Of a DNA stretch of 9,784 nt, positions 1-5,658 are shown piece after piece (the stretch's first letter is position 1; each line of letters starts with the position of its first letter). The translations under genes and the position numbers were made by a program. The notes under the pieces were generated by a model that saw only the letters and a list, made by a program, of their open reading frames with translations, had not been told where the DNA came from and made no database searches. The stretch is from NCBI GenBank assembly GCA_017390225.1, contig JAFPCL010000121.1:1-9784 (forward strand), given 5' to 3'. Source of the DNA: Clostridia bacterium. GTDB taxonomy: Bacteria; Bacillota; Clostridia; CAKSNL01; HGM11501.

Positions 1-140
1 AAAGAAAACACCGATGGTGTGCTGTACACAGGACCGAACATCTGGCGGATATTGCCGTAGTGATAATATGCCGCAACCAAACCATTCCCAATACAAAAAG
101 AGGAATGATTGTCTGCCGAATCTTTTTTATACACCACCAT
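1..140 (-). CDS. Unidentified protein, N-terminal fragment cut by window edge
   Basis: The frame opens with ATG at 140 and stays open to the left edge, giving 46 complete codons. A GAGGTG ribosome binding site lies about 6 bases upstream and overlaps the ispF stop codon (TGAGGTG). The ispF stop and this start are only 10 bases apart, so translation is probably coupled and the gene is probably the fourth of the peptidase-ispD-ispF operon. The visible start has no signal peptide or membrane segment. It contains the stretch FCIGNGLVAAYY followed by an aromatic, Gly/Pro-rich segment. I do not recognise the family and give no function. That it is a real gene rests on the ribosome binding site, the spacing and the open frame. 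Confidence 0.6.
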   Translation of the reverse strand, partial: MVVYKKDSADNHSSFCIGNGLVAAYYHYGNIRQMFGPVYSTPSVFS

Positions 141-150
141 CTTTTTCACC

Positions 151-624
151 TCATGCTTGATATAAGAGTGCCACACAGCGAGTTTCCACCAGCTCGCTTC
201 TTCCGATATCGCCCATGCCCTCGGCAGTTTTTGCCTTTACAGACACACAATCCACGGAAATTCCCAGTGCTTCTGCCAGTGTTTCTCGCATTTTCGGCAC
301 ATGAGGCAACATTTTGGGCTTTTGAATGATAATCACGGCATCAATGTTGCCGATTTGATAATCTTTTAAAAGTGCTTTCGTCTGTTTTAACAGCTCGATG
401 CTGTCTGCTCCCTTGTATTGGGGATTGGTGTCGGGAAAATGGGCGCCGATATCCCCCATTGCCGCCGCGCCCAAAAGTGCATCAATCACCGCATGGGTCA
501 GTGCATCGGCATCGGAATGCCCCAAAAGCCCCTTTTCAAAGGGAATCTCCACACCGCCTAAAATCAGCTTTCTTCCCTCCACCATGCGGTGGGTGTCGCA
601 TCCGTAGCCTATTTTAAATTGCAT
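151..624 (-). CDS. ispF: 2-C-methyl-D-erythritol 2,4-cyclodiphosphate synthase
   Basis: This cytosolic enzyme of the non-mevalonate (MEP) isoprenoid pathway cyclises the CDP-methylerythritol phosphate product of IspE and releases CMP. The 157-residue length is normal for the family, whose members are trimers. Visible motifs are the metal ligands Asp10 and His12 (GCDTH) and His44, the GHSDAD motif at 35-40, the AHFPDTNP loop at 61-68, and the KAKTAEGMGDIGR segment at 130-142, which holds the CDP-binding Thr133 and Glu135. That segment is slightly unusual: many homologues read T-x-E-x-x-G-F-x-G-R, and here Gly-Asp replaces the Gly-Phe step. The start at 624 lies inside the last codons of ispD (16-base overlap) and is preceded by GGAGGAG five bases away, which points to translational coupling. 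IspD makes the precursor one step before IspE; no ispE is visible here. Confidence 0.97.
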   Translation of the reverse strand: MQFKIGYGCDTHRMVEGRKLILGGVEIPFEKGLLGHSDADALTHAVIDALLGAAAMGDIGAHFPDTNPQYKGADSIELLKQTKALLKDYQIGNIDAVIIIQKPKMLPHVPKMRETLAEALGISVDCVSVKAKTAEGMGDIGRSELVETRCVALLYQA

Positions 625-1325
625 GTATTCTCCTCCCGTCCTGCAAGAAGCCTCTCTGCCGCAGGAAGATCCTCCTGCGTGGTAATTTTAATATTCGTAT
701 AGCACCCTTCTGTGAGCTTCACAGGGTATCCGTATTTTTCAAACAAGGCGCAATCATCTGTTGCATAAAAGCCTTCTTCTTGCGCCTTTTGGTGGCAGGC
801 TATGATTTTTTCTTTTAAAAATGTCTGCGGTGTCTGCACATGATAGGTTTTGCTTCGATCGACGGTACACACAATCATGCCGTTTTCATCCGCCTGCTTG
901 AGTGTGTCTTTTACACTGACTGCCGCCGCGGCACCGCCGTGAGCGATGGCACCCTCGATAGTTTTTAAAATAATATCTTTCGTCACCATGCATCTGGCAC
1001 CATCATGAATGGCAACAACGGAAATCTCTTCCGAAACGGCACAAAGCCCGTTGTACACCGAGTCTTGCCGCTCTTTTCCGCCCTCAACAACAGCACGGAT
1101 TTTTGAAAACCGATGCTTTTTCACCAATTCTTCTATGTCCGCCCGATTGCTTTTCGATACAACCAAAACGATTTCTTTGATTTCGTCTGTTGTTTCAAAG
1201 GCACGCAGTGTGTAATAAAGCACACAGGCATCACCCAAGGGAAGCAGAAGCTTATCTTTTCCCAGTCCCATTCGTTTGCCACTGCCGCCGGCTACAATCA
1301 CGGCGGCTACATTATGTTCATTCAT
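609..1325 (-). CDS. ispD: 2-C-methyl-D-erythritol 4-phosphate cytidylyltransferase
   Basis: IspD transfers CMP from CTP to methylerythritol 4-phosphate, the third step of the MEP pathway. The protein has 238 residues, a normal length. The N-terminal nucleotide-binding loop VAGGSGKRMG (residues 11-20) is intact, followed by KDKLLLPL with Lys25. Further family motifs are ERQDSVYNG (85-93), IHDGAR (106-111) with the catalytic-site Asp108, KDTLK (139-143), TPQTF (165-169) and NIKIT (211-215). The usual proline after DxAR is cysteine here (DGARC), probably a tolerated change. ATG at 1325 overlaps the stop of the upstream peptidase gene as ATGA, with GGAG eight bases upstream inside that gene. The 3' end overlaps ispF by 16 bases. 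Many bacteria encode ispD and ispF side by side or fused; here they are separate but overlapping. Confidence 0.97.
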   Translation of the reverse strand: MNEHNVAAVIVAGGSGKRMGLGKDKLLLPLGDACVLYYTLRAFETTDEIKEIVLVVSKSNRADIEELVKKHRFSKIRAVVEGGKERQDSVYNGLCAVSEEISVVAIHDGARCMVTKDIILKTIEGAIAHGGAAAAVSVKDTLKQADENGMIVCTVDRSKTYHVQTPQTFLKEKIIACHQKAQEEGFYATDDCALFEKYGYPVKLTEGCYTNIKITTQEDLPAAERLLAGREENTCNLK

Positions 1326-2803
1326 CTTTTTTCTCCGTTTGATTGATTCTGAAAATAGGATATTGCCGCAGAAAGCTGATCGTCCTCTTCTACCATACGT
1401 TCATCATATTCTATATTATTTAAATCAAAAATTGTCTGGAAGGTCGGCTCCCCCGTGAAGGCTTCATGCCCTTGGGTAATCTGGAACCAGCGCACCGCAT
1501 GGGTGGTTTCGCTATCAAACACATCGTCTGCTTCGTCTAAATATCCCAGTGCATACAGGCGGTTTTCCATAGCACGGGTTTCTTCGCTCTTGTCGCCCTC
1601 TTTGGGGAACACAGAAAAAGAAAGTGCGCCTGCCGCTTCTTCGTCAAATACGGTCTTTTTGTTTTCCACATAAATATCCGGCTGAACCTTATTGGCGTTC
1701 ACATCCTGTCCGCCGTCGGTGATATACAGTGCCGTTGTGAGCTTGATGCCGCCACCCGTGCGAAGAGAGCGCACCGTTTGCGCAACCCCCTTGCCATAGG
1801 TTTCCGTGCCGATGACAACACCTACTTTTTTATCCTGCACACTGGCAGAAAACAACTCGGAAGCACTGGCAGAGCTTTCATTGACCAACACGGCAAGCGT
1901 ATAGCGCACATCTTTGTTGTGGCTGAAATATTCTTCATTTTGTGCTTCGTTTTTCGTATGGAGCACCACAAAGCGACCTTCGGGCAAGAACCGATCTGCC
2001 AGCACATTGGCGGCTTCAATAGCACCGCCGCCGTTGTTGCGAAGATCGAGAATGATGTTTTTCACGCCTTTGTCATCAAAATCCATAAGAATCGGGTCTA
2101 AATAGCGCGCAACATTTTCTGTGAAGCTGTCAAGGCAAATATAGCCGACATTGCCTTCTAAAACTTTGGTTTCGGATATCGGTGAGTTTGACACACTGCT
2201 TCGGACTACCGACACCGTATTCACCACTTCGGGCAATGCGCGCAAAAAGCCGATTTCCACCGTTGTACCTTTTTCGCCGCGGATGAGATTGAGTGCATCG
2301 TTCATGGTCATATCCAGAATACTTTCGCCGTTCACGGCAACAATCACATCCCCACGCACAATCCCCGCCTTTTCCGCACCGGAACCGGGCAAAACCTCAT
2401 GCACCAGAAGACCTGCCCGAGATGCAGTGACAATGACGCCGATGCCCACCAGATTGCCTGTCAAATCTGTCAGAAACGATTGAAATTCCTCCGGCGGCAT
2501 ATAGTCGCTGTACTTATCCAGCCCTTCAAACATCTGATTGACAATCCCGTCAAAGCTTGTGTCGCCGGTCACAAACATATAGCGAAAGGCATCTTGAATC
2601 AACCGTTCGTAATTTGTGCCGATAATGTAGTTGCTGTCGATATAACGCGCGATTTCAAAAACATAGTCACAGCTTTTATTTCTCATTAAAGCTTCCATAT
2701 CTTCCTGCGACGTGACTGTTGTCCCCTGTGCCATGGTCGCCATGGGTAAAAGCATGGCAGTACAGAGCATTCCGGAAATGATGGTTTTAAATATTCGTTT
2801 CAT
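1322..2803 (-). CDS. Secreted S41 C-terminal processing peptidase (CtpA/CtpB type)
   Basis: This is an exported serine protease of MEROPS family S41, 493 residues from the chosen start. Residues 1-26 form a signal peptide: positive KR, hydrophobic core, then an ATMA|Q cleavage site. A helical N-terminal region follows, then a PDZ domain at roughly 116-200 with the GNLVGIGV and GDVIVAVNG motifs. The protease core has LDLRNNGGG at 252-260. The expected Ser/Lys/Gln catalytic set is Ser313 (in SSASASE), Lys338 (in ETYGKG) and Gln342; the 25 and 29 residue spacings match CtpB. Residues about 404-465 look like a peptidoglycan-binding type 1 domain, so it probably acts at the cell wall. The in-frame ATG at 2872 is rejected because ATG 2803 has AAGGAAGG just upstream and starts directly with the signal peptide. 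It is first in the operon and overlaps ispD by four bases. The substrate is unknown; the pairing with ispD is probably organisational rather than functional. Confidence 0.94.
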   Translation of the reverse strand: MKRIFKTIISGMLCTAMLLPMATMAQGTTVTSQEDMEALMRNKSCDYVFEIARYIDSNYIIGTNYERLIQDAFRYMFVTGDTSFDGIVNQMFEGLDKYSDYMPPEEFQSFLTDLTGNLVGIGVIVTASRAGLLVHEVLPGSGAEKAGIVRGDVIVAVNGESILDMTMNDALNLIRGEKGTTVEIGFLRALPEVVNTVSVVRSSVSNSPISETKVLEGNVGYICLDSFTENVARYLDPILMDFDDKGVKNIILDLRNNGGGAIEAANVLADRFLPEGRFVVLHTKNEAQNEEYFSHNKDVRYTLAVLVNESSASASELFSASVQDKKVGVVIGTETYGKGVAQTVRSLRTGGGIKLTTALYITDGGQDVNANKVQPDIYVENKKTVFDEEAAGALSFSVFPKEGDKSEETRAMENRLYALGYLDEADDVFDSETTHAVRWFQITQGHEAFTGEPTFQTIFDLNNIEYDERMVEEDDQLSAAISYFQNQSNGEKR

Positions 2804-2810
2804 TTGTGTT

Positions 2811-2818
2811 CCTTCCTT
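2811..2818 (-). promoter_or_regulatory. Ribosome binding site fixing the S41 peptidase start
   Basis: Read on the minus strand this is AAGGAAGG, about seven bases before ATG 2803. It decides between two in-frame starts: the upstream ATG at 2872 would add 23 residues in front of the signal peptide and would lie within about 10 bases of the -10 element at 2881-2886. Confidence 0.8.
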
Positions 2819-2880
2819 ATTTCTTGCTGTAAATAAAACTTCAAGCGCTTGTTTGTTTTGCATTAAACGCATTTTGTACT

Positions 2881-2909
2881 ATTATATAATAAACAAAAGC
2901 ATTTTGCAA
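2881..2909 (-). promoter_or_regulatory. Promoter of the peptidase-ispD-ispF operon
   Basis: On the minus strand, TTGCAA (2904-2909) and TATAAT (2881-2886) are separated by exactly 17 bases, a good sigma-A type promoter. Transcription would begin near 2874, giving a leader of about 70 bases before the start at 2803. It is divergent from the promoter at 2955-2983; the two -35 boxes are 45 bases apart. Confidence 0.7.
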
Positions 2910-2954
2910 GTGCTTCCTAAAAAAATAAAGCACAATCTTTTCATGCCATTTATA

Positions 2955-2983
2955 TTGACTTTTTCCTTAATCTTTTTTATAAT
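2955..2983 (+). promoter_or_regulatory. Promoter of the decayed GH3 gene
   Basis: TTGACT (2955-2960) and TATAAT (2978-2983) are separated by 17 bases. The element sits 30 bases upstream of the ATG at 3013, which also keeps an AGGAG ribosome binding site at 2999-3003. Both signals remain intact although the gene behind them is broken, so the relic may still be transcribed. Confidence 0.7.
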
Positions 2984-3012
2984 TAAACCAATGATTTCAG
3001 GAGATTTCGTTT

Positions 3013-3877
3013 ATGACAAAAAAGAAAATATTGAGTATCATTCTTGCCTTTTTTTTATGATATCCTTGATGCCCGTCCTTCCGTCCTCCGCCGCCTCTTC
3101 TCGGGTGGCATCTCTTCTTGCCGGTATGACGCTCCGCGAAAAGGTCACCCGTATTCTGACCGTGAAGGAAAATCGCGGCATTTTAGATTTCGATAATTAT
3201 TCTTACACGGTAAACCAGGCAAAGCAGACCGTCGGCTCAAGCATCAACCGCCAAAAAGAACGGGAGCTTTCCGCCGCCGCTGTCACTGTTGTGAAAAATA
3301 AAAACAACGTGCTTCCCATCAAGCTCACATCTTCCTCCAAGGTACTGATGCTGTGCCCCTACGACAACGAAAGAGCCCAGCTCGTCATGGGCTGGAATCG
3401 TGCTCTTGATGCAGGGCTTGTGCCTGCCGGTGCAGAAATGAAATATATCCGCTTTTCATCCGCTTCGCTCACAGGCACCATCCAATCTGCCATCGTGTGT
3501 ATAAATTCAACAACGGCAACAACAGCTACACCTCCGAGATCGTCTATCCCCGTGGCTACGGACTCTCCTATGATGCAAACATTCATCTGGCCGACAACAG
3601 CGGCAATGTTATTATTCATGCCGCCAATGGCGCTACCGTTCATTTTTCAACTGCCTTCTATGATAACGACGGCAGATTTTTAAAATTATATTCTGCCCCC
3701 CGCACACTCCCCCAAGGCGTCAGCTACCTCACCATGGATGAAATCACGAAATTCCCCGGAATCACACAAACAAACGAGTATACAGCCACACAAAACGGCA
3801 ACGGCTATGCACGGATTTTCACTTGGAATTTCCTGACCGGCGCCATCCCTGTCGGCAATATACACAAAATCCAATAA
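3013..3877 (+). pseudogene. Relic of a secreted glycoside hydrolase family 3 gene (internal deletions, two frameshifts)
   Basis: The pieces lie in three reading frames. (1) ATG 3013 with a good AGGAG site starts a lysine-rich signal peptide (MTKKKILSIILAFF) that hits a stop at once, because a run of eight T at 3049-3056 is one base short. (2) From 3057 the frame resumes with the rest of the signal peptide, then SLLAGMTLREKV, the typical start of a GH3 barrel. This joins directly to VTRILTVKENRGILD, which resembles the end of the barrel, and then to the start of the second GH3 domain (ELSAAAVTVVKNKNNVLPI). About 300 residues of catalytic barrel, with the nucleophile Asp, are therefore missing. 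(3) Near 3485-3495 a second break shifts the frame; VYKFNNGNN and EIVYPRGYGLSYD (GH3 C-terminal signature) follow, then a C-terminal beta-rich tail ending at 3877. GH3 enzymes are beta-glucosidases or related exo-glycosidases; this copy cannot be active. The family call rests on motifs read by eye. Confidence 0.82.
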
Positions 3878-3908
3878 AGAGCGCGAAAAAAAATCTTCAA
3901 AAAAGGTA

Positions 3909-3937
3909 TTGACAAACGAAACAACATCATGTATAAT
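3909..3937 (+). promoter_or_regulatory. Consensus promoter of rpmB
   Basis: TTGACA (3909-3914) and TATAAT (3932-3937) are separated by exactly 17 bases, a perfect sigma-A consensus. This fits a highly expressed ribosomal protein gene. The expected start point is about 25 bases before the rpmB start codon, so the leader is short. Confidence 0.9.
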
Positions 3938-3969
3938 AGTATCGCTTATTAAGAAGGGGGTGTTTGGAG

Positions 3970-4158
3970 ATGGCAAAGTGTGAAATTTGCGGAAAGGGTG
4001 TATCTTTCGGCATTAAGGTCAGCCATTCTCACCGGAGAAGTAACAGAGCCTGGAAGGGTAATATCCGTAGAGTTAAGGCTATCGTTAACGGCGCACCGAA
4101 GCACGTAAACGTCTGCTCTCGCTGCCTGCGCTCCGGCAATGTTGTGCGTGCTCTGTAA
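3970..4158 (+). CDS. rpmB: Large-subunit ribosomal protein bL28
   Basis: This 62-residue protein of the 50S ribosomal subunit is strongly basic and matches the L28 family: it opens MAKCEICGKG, continues with SHSHRRSNRAWKGNI and ends in a CSRCLRSGNV segment. Cys4, Cys7, Cys49 and Cys52 form two CxxC pairs, so this is the zinc-binding form of L28. The ATG at 3970 is preferred over the in-frame TTG at 3964 because the family starts MAKC and the purine-rich AAGGGGGTG site (3954-3962) is then correctly spaced. It is monocistronic by appearance: its own consensus promoter in front and a possible terminator hairpin behind. In Firmicutes rpmB often stands alone like this. Confidence 0.97.
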   Translation: MAKCEICGKGVSFGIKVSHSHRRSNRAWKGNIRRVKAIVNGAPKHVNVCSRCLRSGNVVRAL

Positions 4159-4209
4159 GAGCTGATTTCAACCAATCCGGTAAATTTAATTAAAAAATTC
4201 AGCGAGCAT

Positions 4210-4249
4210 CGCCGACATGTGGGATACATATGTCGGCGTTCTTGCATTT
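4210..4249 (+). terminator. Possible rpmB terminator hairpin
   Basis: CGCCGACAT (4210-4218) and ATGTCGGCG (4230-4238) form a perfect nine-base-pair stem with an 11-base loop, about 50 bases after the rpmB stop. The following tail (TTCTTGCATTT) is T-rich but interrupted, so termination may be incomplete. Confidence 0.55.
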
Positions 4250-4261
4250 GGGAAAAGCGGA

Positions 4262-4351
4262 GAAAAGGGCGCATACCGCGTCTTTCTCACCGCTCGCCGT
4301 ATCTGCATACGGCTTCGGGACGGCATCTTGCGATGCTATTTAAAATCCTCG
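4262..4351 (+). repeat. Intergenic repeat, copy 1 (two hairpins)
   Basis: This stretch is repeated at 4390-4482 with a few substitutions and small gaps. Each copy begins GAAAAG and GCGC, has a CTTT-rich segment, and holds two internal palindromes. In this copy they are GCCGTAT-CTGC-ATACGGC at 4296-4313 and GCATC-TTGC-GATGC at 4323-4336. It ends in a TTTAAA-rich segment and TCCTCG. There is no coding signal. It resembles a dispersed hairpin-type intergenic repeat; the repeat family is not identified. Confidence 0.8.
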
Positions 4352-4389
4352 CTCTGCATCCCTTTTCTCTCGCTTTTCCTTTCCCTGTT

Positions 4390-4482
4390 GAAAAGTGCGC
4401 AGAAACGTGTCTTTTTCACCGCTCGCCGTATCTGCATACGGCTTTACGGGTGTGCATCTTGCGATGCTATTTTAAATCCTCG
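4390..4482 (+). repeat. Intergenic repeat, copy 2 (two hairpins)
   Basis: Second copy of the element at 4262-4351, same orientation, separated by a pyrimidine-rich 38-base spacer. The GCCGTAT/ATACGGC hairpin (4425-4442) is identical to copy 1 and the GCATC/GATGC hairpin is also kept. Differences cluster between and outside the stems (for example TTCGGGACGG against TTTACGGGTGT). Conservation of the stems with divergence elsewhere suggests the folded form matters, or that the two copies came from a structured mobile or REP-like repeat. Confidence 0.8.
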
Positions 4483-4501
4483 TTCCTCCCTTATAAAAAA
4501 C

Positions 4502-4522
4502 GGCGCGCCGGGTCGGCACGCC
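4502..4522. repeat. GC-rich inverted repeat
   Basis: GGCGCGCCG and CGGCACGCC flank GGT. The arms pair over nine positions with one mismatch, which becomes a G-U pair if the minus strand is transcribed. The GC content is far above the surroundings. It may be part of a dispersed intergenic repeat or a terminator-like hairpin; no clear T-run follows on either strand. Confidence 0.5.
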
Positions 4523-4529
4523 CTACGGG

Positions 4530-4557
4530 TTGTCTTTCGCCGTTAAATATCGATAAT
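4530..4557 (+). promoter_or_regulatory. Weak candidate promoter for nrdG
   Basis: TTGTCT (4530-4535) and GATAAT (4552-4557) are separated by 16 bases. This is the best promoter-like pair I can see between the repeats and nrdG, but both boxes depart from consensus. The alternative is read-through from rpmB. I see no NrdR-box-like palindrome near it, unlike the nrdD promoter. Confidence 0.3.
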
Positions 4558-4616
4558 TTTATTTGGCACATAGGATGCGACGAAGATCCCTCATAAATCT
4601 TTGCAAATACAATCAG

Positions 4617-4639
4617 AGAAAATCGCGGTGCGATTTTCT
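4617..4639 (+). other. Hairpin in the putative nrdG leader
   Basis: AGAAAATCGC and GCGATTTTCT pair perfectly over ten base pairs around a GGT loop, 55 bases before the nrdG start. Only short pyrimidine runs follow, so it is a poor terminator. It could be a leader structure or part of an intergenic repeat. Confidence 0.5.
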
Positions 4640-4645
4640 TCCAAA

Positions 4646-4672
4646 ACTTCACACTCCACACTTCACACTCCA
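4646..4672 (+). repeat. Short tandem repeat (14-base unit, about two copies)
   Basis: ACTTCACACTCCAC occurs at 4646-4659 and again, minus its last base, at 4660-4672. It is purely C/A/T, with no G on this strand, and lies just before the nrdG ribosome binding site. Such CA/CT-rich tandem units can vary in copy number by slippage. Confidence 0.7.
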
Positions 4673-4694
4673 AACTTTACATTCGGAGGTTTTT

Positions 4695-5390
4695 ATGAAC
4701 ATTCACGGCTTACAAAAACTTACGCTATTAGACTTTCCGGGGCATACTGCCTGCACCGTCTTTTTGGGCGGTTGCAATTTCAGATGCCCTTTTTGCCATA
4801 ACGCCTCGTTGGTTCTCTCCCCCGGAGAGCTTCCTACCATGGAAGAAGATACTTTCTTTTCCTTCTTAAAAAAACGCACAGGACTTTTAGAAGGCGTGTG
4901 TATCACCGGCGGTGAACCCACACTGCAAAAAGAGCTTCCTTTATTTATAGAAAAAATTCGCACCTTGGGCTTTAGGGTGAAGCTTGATACCAACGGCACC
5001 AATCCTGCCATGCTCAAAGAACTGATGGAAAAAGGTCTTTTAGACTATGTTGCCATGGATGTCAAGAACACACCGGATAAATATCCCAAAACCGTCGGCA
5101 TCCCCGATTTTGATGTTTCTTCTGTTTTAGAAAGCATTTCTATATTAAAGGAAGGCAAAATTCCTTACGAATTCCGCACCACCGTCACGGCAGAGCTTCA
5201 CACCGCCGATGATATCGAAGAAATCGCAAAGCTTCTTGCCCCTGCCCCCTTGTATTTCATTCAAAACTTCAAGGAAAGTGACAATTTGATCACGCAAGGT
5301 CATTCTGCTTGTTCTCCCGAACTGCTGTCGGATATGTGTACGCGTGCCGAACAATTCATCCCTAAATCTTCCCTGCGCGGCACCGATTGA
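4695..5390 (+). CDS. nrdG: Anaerobic ribonucleotide reductase activase (radical SAM, NrdG2 type)
   Basis: The activase uses S-adenosylmethionine and a [4Fe-4S] cluster to put the glycyl radical on NrdD. The CxxxCxxC cluster motif is Cys27, Cys31 and Cys34 (GGCNFRCPFCHN). TGGEP at 71-75 is the SAM-binding glycine-rich motif, and KLDTNG at 96-101 is another family hallmark. At 231 residues it is longer than the E. coli NrdG (about 155) and fits the longer activase subfamily common in clostridia and archaea (TIGR02495-like). ATG 4695 is chosen because GGAGGT (4685-4690) precedes it and the IHGLQKLTLLDFPG start is typical; upstream in-frame ATGs would add repeat-derived residues. Its partner nrdD lies 268 bases downstream, beyond a strong terminator, so the two are probably separate transcripts, the reverse of the common nrdD-nrdG order. 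Confidence 0.94.
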   Translation: MNIHGLQKLTLLDFPGHTACTVFLGGCNFRCPFCHNASLVLSPGELPTMEEDTFFSFLKKRTGLLEGVCITGGEPTLQKELPLFIEKIRTLGFRVKLDTNGTNPAMLKELMEKGLLDYVAMDVKNTPDKYPKTVGIPDFDVSSVLESISILKEGKIPYEFRTTVTAELHTADDIEEIAKLLAPAPLYFIQNFKESDNLITQGHSACSPELLSDMCTRAEQFIPKSSLRGTD

Positions 5391-5416
5391 CATTTCAAAT
5401 TCCTGTTATTTTAAAT

Positions 5417-5471
5417 ACGCCGAAAAAGCAAGCAATATCACATTTTTTATGCTTTTTCGGCGTGTTTTTTT
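5417..5471 (+). terminator. Strong intrinsic terminator after nrdG
   Basis: ACGCCGAAAAAGCA (5417-5430) pairs perfectly over 14 bases with 5450-5463 across a 19-base loop, and seven T follow at 5465-5471. It starts 27 bases after the nrdG stop and separates nrdG from the nrdD promoter. Confidence 0.9.
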
Positions 5472-5503
5472 CTGTTGTTTCTTGTTGTTTTCGATGATTC
5501 AAA

Positions 5504-5519
5504 AAACTATATATAGTTG
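5504..5519. promoter_or_regulatory. NrdR-box-like palindrome 1 (upstream)
   Basis: The core CTATATATAG matches the known NrdR consensus core CwAtATaTwG at all ten positions, and the 16-base box matches at 13. Its centre is 42 bases upstream of box 2, about four helical turns. NrdR is the widespread ATP/dATP-sensing repressor of ribonucleotide reductase genes. Confidence 0.6.
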
Positions 5520-5545
5520 CTTTTCGCTTAATTTCGTAAAAAAAA

Positions 5546-5561
5546 TCACAATATATTGATT
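5546..5561. promoter_or_regulatory. NrdR-box-like palindrome 2
   Basis: The core CAATATATTG (5549-5558) is a perfect match to the NrdR consensus core and is itself palindromic. It ends seven bases before the -35 box of the nrdD promoter. Centre-to-centre distance to box 3 is 30 bases, close to the roughly 31-base spacing usual for paired NrdR boxes. Confidence 0.7.
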
Positions 5562-5568
5562 TTTCCTA

Positions 5569-5597
5569 TTGACAGATACTATATCTTGTGATATAAT
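5569..5597 (+). promoter_or_regulatory. Extended -10 promoter of nrdD-trxB
   Basis: TTGACA (5569-5574) and TATAAT (5592-5597) are separated by 17 bases, with a TGn extension at 5589-5591. It is very strong by sequence, so repression by NrdR through the flanking and overlapping boxes is the likely control. The leader to the nrdD ATG is about 55 bases. Confidence 0.9.
5576..5591. promoter_or_regulatory. NrdR-box-like palindrome 3, inside the promoter spacer
   Basis: The core CTATATCTTG (5579-5588) matches the NrdR consensus core at nine of ten positions and lies between the -35 and -10 boxes. NrdR bound here would block RNA polymerase directly. Confidence 0.55.
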
Positions 5598-5658
5598 ACG
5601 CACACAATGACAACAAAGGCTAACGGACAGCTTAAAATATATAAAGGAGGAAGAAAAT

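Noticed and set aside
2712..3012. Plus-strand open frame in front of the GH3 relic, continuous with it to 3683
   Set aside because: The first part is antisense to the S41 peptidase start and its promoter region. The true relic begins at ATG 3013 with AGGAG in front; the upstream extension has no ribosome binding site.
3497..3683. Second reading frame (IVCINSTTATT... to TADF) overlapping the C-terminal GH3 fragment
   Set aside because: Low-complexity Thr/Pro/Met-rich translation typical of a shadow frame; the frame with PRGYGLSYD carries the family signal.
3686..3976. Minus-strand open frame across the GH3 relic tail and the rpmB promoter
   Set aside because: It would run across the consensus rpmB promoter and start inside rpmB, without a family signal; the plus-strand relic and promoter explain the region.
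4262..4482. CRISPR array
   Set aside because: Only two diverged copies about 90 bases long with internal hairpins and no regular spacers; no cas genes nearby.
4217..4596. Two overlapping small open frames in the rpmB-nrdG gap
   Set aside because: They are translations of the direct repeat (the same Arg/Cys-rich peptide appears twice) and of the GC-rich inverted repeat; no ribosome binding site or protein family.
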